Below, piece after piece: positions 50,201 through 56,200 of a DNA stretch of 64,000 bases. The notes beneath the pieces are model-generated. The model worked only from the letters and a program-made list of their open reading frames with translations. It was not told where the DNA came from and did no database searches. Numbering within the stretch: the first letter of the stretch is position 1; the number at the start of each line of letters is the position of its first letter. The DNA is from Xanthostigma xanthostigma (taxonomy: Eukaryota; Arthropoda; Insecta; Raphidioptera; Raphidiidae): assembly GCA_963575645.1 (NCBI GenBank), contig OY754465.1, forward strand, positions 34,359,501 through 34,423,500, given 5' to 3'. Both the position numbers and the translations under genes were made by a program.

Positions 50201-53200
50201 AGATATAAGCAAAACAAACTACAACTTAGGACCTAACAATCGGCAACGGTCTCAATACCAGAATTTTTTCGAGACTGTTAAATATGAAATAATAAATAAT
50301 GACAAATTGAAACTAGATCAATTTTTTTGACTATACGTTTATTAATTTGCCCTTGTCAATGTCCATATTTTTTTTATTTAATTAGGAATAATATTTTTAT
50401 CACGGCATTTTAATGTCTTGATTACTTTGGTCAAAGGACGGACCAACGAGCAACAAGCACATTTAGATTAGATTTGTGTTAGATCAAAACATTTTTTATT
50501 GGTGTAAAACAAGAACCCTGTAAGGATTTTATTGCTAAGGGCCTCGTTAAGTCTAAATTCGGCACTGAACATAGGTAATGTTAAACTGACTAATGTAATT
50601 GATTTTTTTTAATGTCAATCGAGGGATATTGTACATAAAAACGAAAAAAGTGCTTCAAAATTCAAACTTAATGATGTAACGAAATTCATTACTACTGGAC
50701 ATACACATTGGTGATTGTTTTTTGTAGCAATTGCAAAAACTGAAAGCGGAGAATGAGAGGCTCCGCGCTGAAAACCGCGCTCTGACGCGTGTTGTCAATA
50801 AACTGACCAACACGACCGGCAAATAGGTAAAAAGTACCGTCGTGATGGCATGAAACCCGTGGTTTTTTTGGTCTGCTAGCCCGCCAGCCCGCGCTGCTCA
50901 CATACTTGAACCAGATTCATTTGCACAAATTGCAGTGCTCTCTGAAATATATTGGCTTATTATTTTGATTAAAACGAACCTATAAAATTAACAAAAATCA
51001 AATTTATAAAAATCTGCTTTGGGTTTCAGTTTTCATTTCTGAAAACTATCGAGTAAACAAGATAGGATAGAATACGTTTTTTTTTTTTTTCAAAATTACA
51101 AAATAATATGTACACTCGCAATTAAATGCAAAGTTGCTGACATCCGGTATTCGAATCGGAAACCATTCTATGTGGGGCCTACAAAAGAAGAGTCAAATAG
51201 CTGCACCATTCTTGGCTACTGTAACCTCTAATGATACTCATAAGTCATAACAGTGATGAAAAAAAGAAAAACGTTTTGTAAAATGGTGTTGTTTAGCTTC
51301 TGGTGGCTATGAAAGTTTTAAAAAGAACTTGACCTCCTTGTATACGACCTATTAGACCCCACATAGACGTTCCAAGTGCTGGCATCTACATTTGCTTTTA
51401 ATTGCGAATACATTTTCTCAAAAACATAAGGACACGTCCCATCGAACGTCGCGTGTCGTTGTCTTCGGCTACGACCCAAGCTCGAGAGACAGTCCATCTT
51501 CGCGCGTCTTCTCCGACGACACTTCGTAAGACGTTGGGTAAGACGGGACGAAATTGTCGCCGCGACGAATAACTGTATTTTAAAGGCAGCCTTTTGAAAT
51601 TTGCGACCGCTACGGGTGACAACGCGACTCGACAAAGACATGCGACAGCTAACAGCGACAAGTTGCACTAACACCAATGAAATAGAGTTAAATATGAATT
51701 AGTTCAAGAGTCAAAGGCGCCTACAATTGCGCAGAAAATATGTCTGCCGTGTGTCCTTATCTCCCGTCGCGTAGACAATTTTGAAAGGCTGCCGATCTTA
51801 GCATAGACAGAAACTGCTTCGTCAACTGTTGGCCTTAAAATAAACTATAGTCAAACAAACTTAATTTAAGGAATATTAAGCCAATAAGAGTTGTTTTGTT
51901 TGATGTTCTATATCTCTTTTATGAATCTGGTGGTTTGTAGGTAAATGAAATTAACACAGCTTAATCAGCTTTAATTGCGACACTGCTGACGAATTTTTTT
52001 TGTAACACTTAAAAACTATCTTTTTTCGCTTCTGTACACCGTTGTTACTTTTTTAATTTACGAAACAGATTTGTAGAAACTGTGCTAACAATAATCTTTT
52101 TTTGTTGTATTGTTTGTTTTAGTGTGAAATTGAAAAATTATATTTTTATATGTTATTATTTTCAGTGTGAGATTTAATTGGATAAAATCGATAAATTATT
52201 AATTATTAACGAGTTGTCTATTTGTATTAGGATAACCATAAAAAGTGGGGTTATGGTCAACTTTCCATTTCACTGTACACGATGCCATGCCCTTCCGTCC
52301 CACAACCCAATGCGTTGTCAAGTGCATCGGTTCGCGCACTGCACTTTGCTACTACCTATTTGTTTTTCAGAATATTTGATAATAAAATCCGGAACCAGTA
52401 ATATAATCCGCAAATTGTGCGAGTTTCATCAATACTTAACCATTTTTTCGGTTAATAGACAGACAAAAACAATAATTTTATTTTACACTTATCTATTATG
52501 AAAATAGTTCAATACGCTGTTTAAAATGTAAATAGGTCAAAAACACATCAGGTCGTAGAGACCTATAAATTAAAAAGAAAAGAAGTTTTGTATGTTCAAA
52601 TGCTTTATTTATTTCGTTTTTATATGATTTTAATATTTATACAACATATGCCAAAGGGAACTGGTAGTTTTGAAGTTTTTTTTTTATCTGATCACTTGAA
52701 AATTAGAGAAACTAGTCATTTGCATTGATCCTAAACACTTATGTATGAAAATCGACTTTTGTTTCATTCATTTTAGGAAACCTCTTTATGTGTTTTATAT
52801 TGTATAGGTAGTTCTCGACCATCAGCCACCACTTTTGTATTTTTATTTTTAAACCACAGAACTGGATTATTACATAACATATAATACCTAACTGAAATTG
52901 CAATATTATTTTAAACTGCACTTTAGTATTTTAATATGTCCGATATAATAATATATATTATATCGATGCGAAGAACAATTAGCAAATATTAATTTACAAT
53001 TTATTGAGATGCACATCAAATAATAGATTGAAAGTCATTTGCAAATTATTATAAATCAAAACATTTAATTTGTTCGATCGCGCCGATATTCAATTTTCGA
53101 GGTGTTTAAAAATTTCAGTCACGGCTGATCCAAAATGGGTCTTGAATGGAATAAAAAAAATTCGAAAATGGTTACCTTTCCCGTTTTATTATCAAGACAT

Positions 53201-56200
53201 TTTATATCTGGCGATTTTCAACATACGATTACAAAATAATTCTTTTTTTATAATAATGAAAATAAAAATAGTAATGACACATATGTTCACTTGAAAAAAA
53301 TATAAATCAGTTGACTGCTGATAAACTGTCGAGAGAAAAGGGCTTGTGTTTTAAGTATACAGTGGGGTTGCAGTAATAATAATTGGATGTCCGCTTAGTT
53401 CGGCTTGACATGAGAAGGAGAAAAAATCCGTTTCTGTTTTTGAATTGAAGGTAGTCAACAGATTTTAAAACTAATAAATATTTGTGTGTTGGTTTATTAT
53501 ATTCTCACGGTAATTATGTCCATGTTGTTTCGCTCAAATCCTCAAAAAATTCTAACAAAGGAAAACTTGAAATGTCAATTTCCTTTTATTTTTGCTCAGT
53601 GTTGTCCCTAATAACCCGATTACTGAATACCCAACTATGCTGATACGCAACTATACCATTGATGGTCGGGAACTGGTTCCGTTATTTTATACCCCATTGT
53701 GTGTGAGTGGGTATATTTTTCTGTTCGTTTGTGCATGCTGTACATACACTTTTTTTCAGTTTTCGTATGCACCATGAAATAACTCGTATTTATGTTATTG
53801 TTATTGATACGGAATAAACGCAACTGTTCTGACTTCACGTTTCGATCAATAATTATTTTTTGTATCACAATATCAATAGTTTTATATTCTGTGCCTGATG
53901 TAAATTCCCTCCTACACTTAGCAATGTTATTTTATGTAGGGCTTGTTTTAAATTTTTTTCTTCATCGTTTGTTTTCAACAAATTGTAAGGTAAATTTTTT
54001 CATATACCTAATAAATAGTATTAAGATCATATTATATAGGTACTCGTAAAACGTTAAAAGCTATGGCACGCCGTTTTACTATTTAATAGTAAAATATTTT
54101 TTCCAAAAATTTTAAAAATATTTAACAATTTTAATTTCAGAAAAAAAATTTTGAGTGAATTATTTTTATGTGTTGACATAATAAAAATACAATATTATTA
54201 TGTGTACACATAAATTTAAATGCTTATACATAGGAAGAGATAGGAAATACGACGAATTATAATTATGTGTACACATAATAATAATGCATTTTTATTGTGT
54301 CAACACATAAAAATAATTCACTCAAATTTTTTTTTCTCAAATTAAAATTGTTAAATATTTGCCGTTTTACTATTTAATAGTAAAATATTTTTCCAAAAAT
54401 TTTAAAAATATTTAACAATTTTATTTTCAGAAAAAAAATTTTGAGTGAATTATTTTTATGTGTTGACATAATAAAAATACATTATTATTATGTGTACACA
54501 TAATTATAATTCGTCGTATTTCCTATCTCTTCCTATGTATAAGCATTTAAATTTATGTGTACACATAATAATATTGTATTTTTATTATGTCAACACATAA
54601 AAATAATTCACTTAAAATTTTTTTTCTGAAATTAAAATTGTTAAATATTTTTAAAATTTTTGGAAAAAATATTTTACTATTAAATAGTAAAACGGCGTGC
54701 CATAAAAAGCACTATCAGTTCAATATTTTTTTTAATCGAGACAATATACGACATTTTTCGACAATGAATTGATTGATTGTGAATTGTAAACTTGAGTCAA
54801 TATCGTACATGCGGGAATGGATTCAAGGAGTTAATTTTAACCTTACTATTTATTATGGCTAAGTATGTTTTGTTTCTGATGTGTGTAATAGTACTTTGTG
54901 TATCTAGTTGCGTAATAGGTTATATTACGAGAAATAGCGAGTTTTAAACACTCACACGACTCATTGCGCACAAGATAGGTACATGATATTTTTTGTCATA
55001 CTCTATAAAATAGCTGCTTTTCACTTCATTTTCAATATATTTTTGATATTGCATTTGTGTAACAAACTTCACTTCCAATGTAGGTTACATGTAGTTTATG
55101 AAAATACTATTGAAATGGTTAGCGCACCTACTTTTGCTTTCCACTACAGCACTAATGCGTTATGAGTTACTTATGCATGTAAAACAGCTATTTTATAACA
55201 GGATATGTAAAAAATCTTAAGATAATATAACAAAAAAAATCTATCCAAGGAGTTGACAATGGAGCCTTGCTTCACTTCTGCGATATTTCCCCGAGTCACT
55301 TAAATAGAAATTTGGGAGCGGAGAGACGGTCCCAAATTTTGTAATTTTCCCCCTCCTGGACCAAAAGCTGAGTACGCCCATGTTAACGTCATAGAAAAAG
55401 ACAAAGTTTTTGAAACAGAGACACTTTAGACACTTTATTCAGATTGAATGCAAGTACATCAATCAATCCTATCATTGGAGAAATCAGGGAATTACATCGA
55501 AGAAAGAGACGCGGATATATTTTCGATACGCTTTGTTGCGTTCACTCACCGCACATTGAGTAGATAGGCAATGATTCATATAGTTAATTAATAGATATAT
55601 GAGTTTCACACACTACAGAAGTGAAACTTCTAGGCATTAAAACACGAATATATTATGCTTATATGAAATATTTTCGTCAGCTACATTGATACTATACAGT
55701 ATACACACTACCGTACGTAAAGAAGTTTTACTAAAAAAAAGGAGTCTACATTTGTTCGACCTTTTTAGTTGTAACTCATCCGAAATTTCGTCAGCCTTTA
55801 TTTCAGGCTTAATTTGACTCCGAGAATACATTCCTGAGCTGTGGAACTCCCAAAGATATATTTTATATAATCATGTTTTGAACAAATAAAACAATCAAGG
55901 TGTAAAATTTGTTTAATTTGTTTTTTTTTTTAAACAAACAGAATGTGATTGAAATATTTTTGTTAGAACAGTTTTGGTTTATTTCACCAATAATAAAACG
56001 TTTATTATGATTTATGACTCATTCTAAAGTCTATTTGGACAGGTAGTGTAAAAGACACATTGTTGACTTCGTTGTGCAAACTTGTGTGGTTTCTAATAAA
56101 TTTTATTTTATTAAATATTATAATGAAAAGATAAATAATCGAAATAAAATCTAAATGAACAGCTCGTTTTCTACTGTTTTTCTGAAATGAGATACATATG

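Noticed and set aside
51318-51677. Overlapping Arg/Ser-rich minus frames of 119 and 87 residues
   Set aside because: Two frames are open at once because the patch is G+C-rich; neither shows a domain or splice context.
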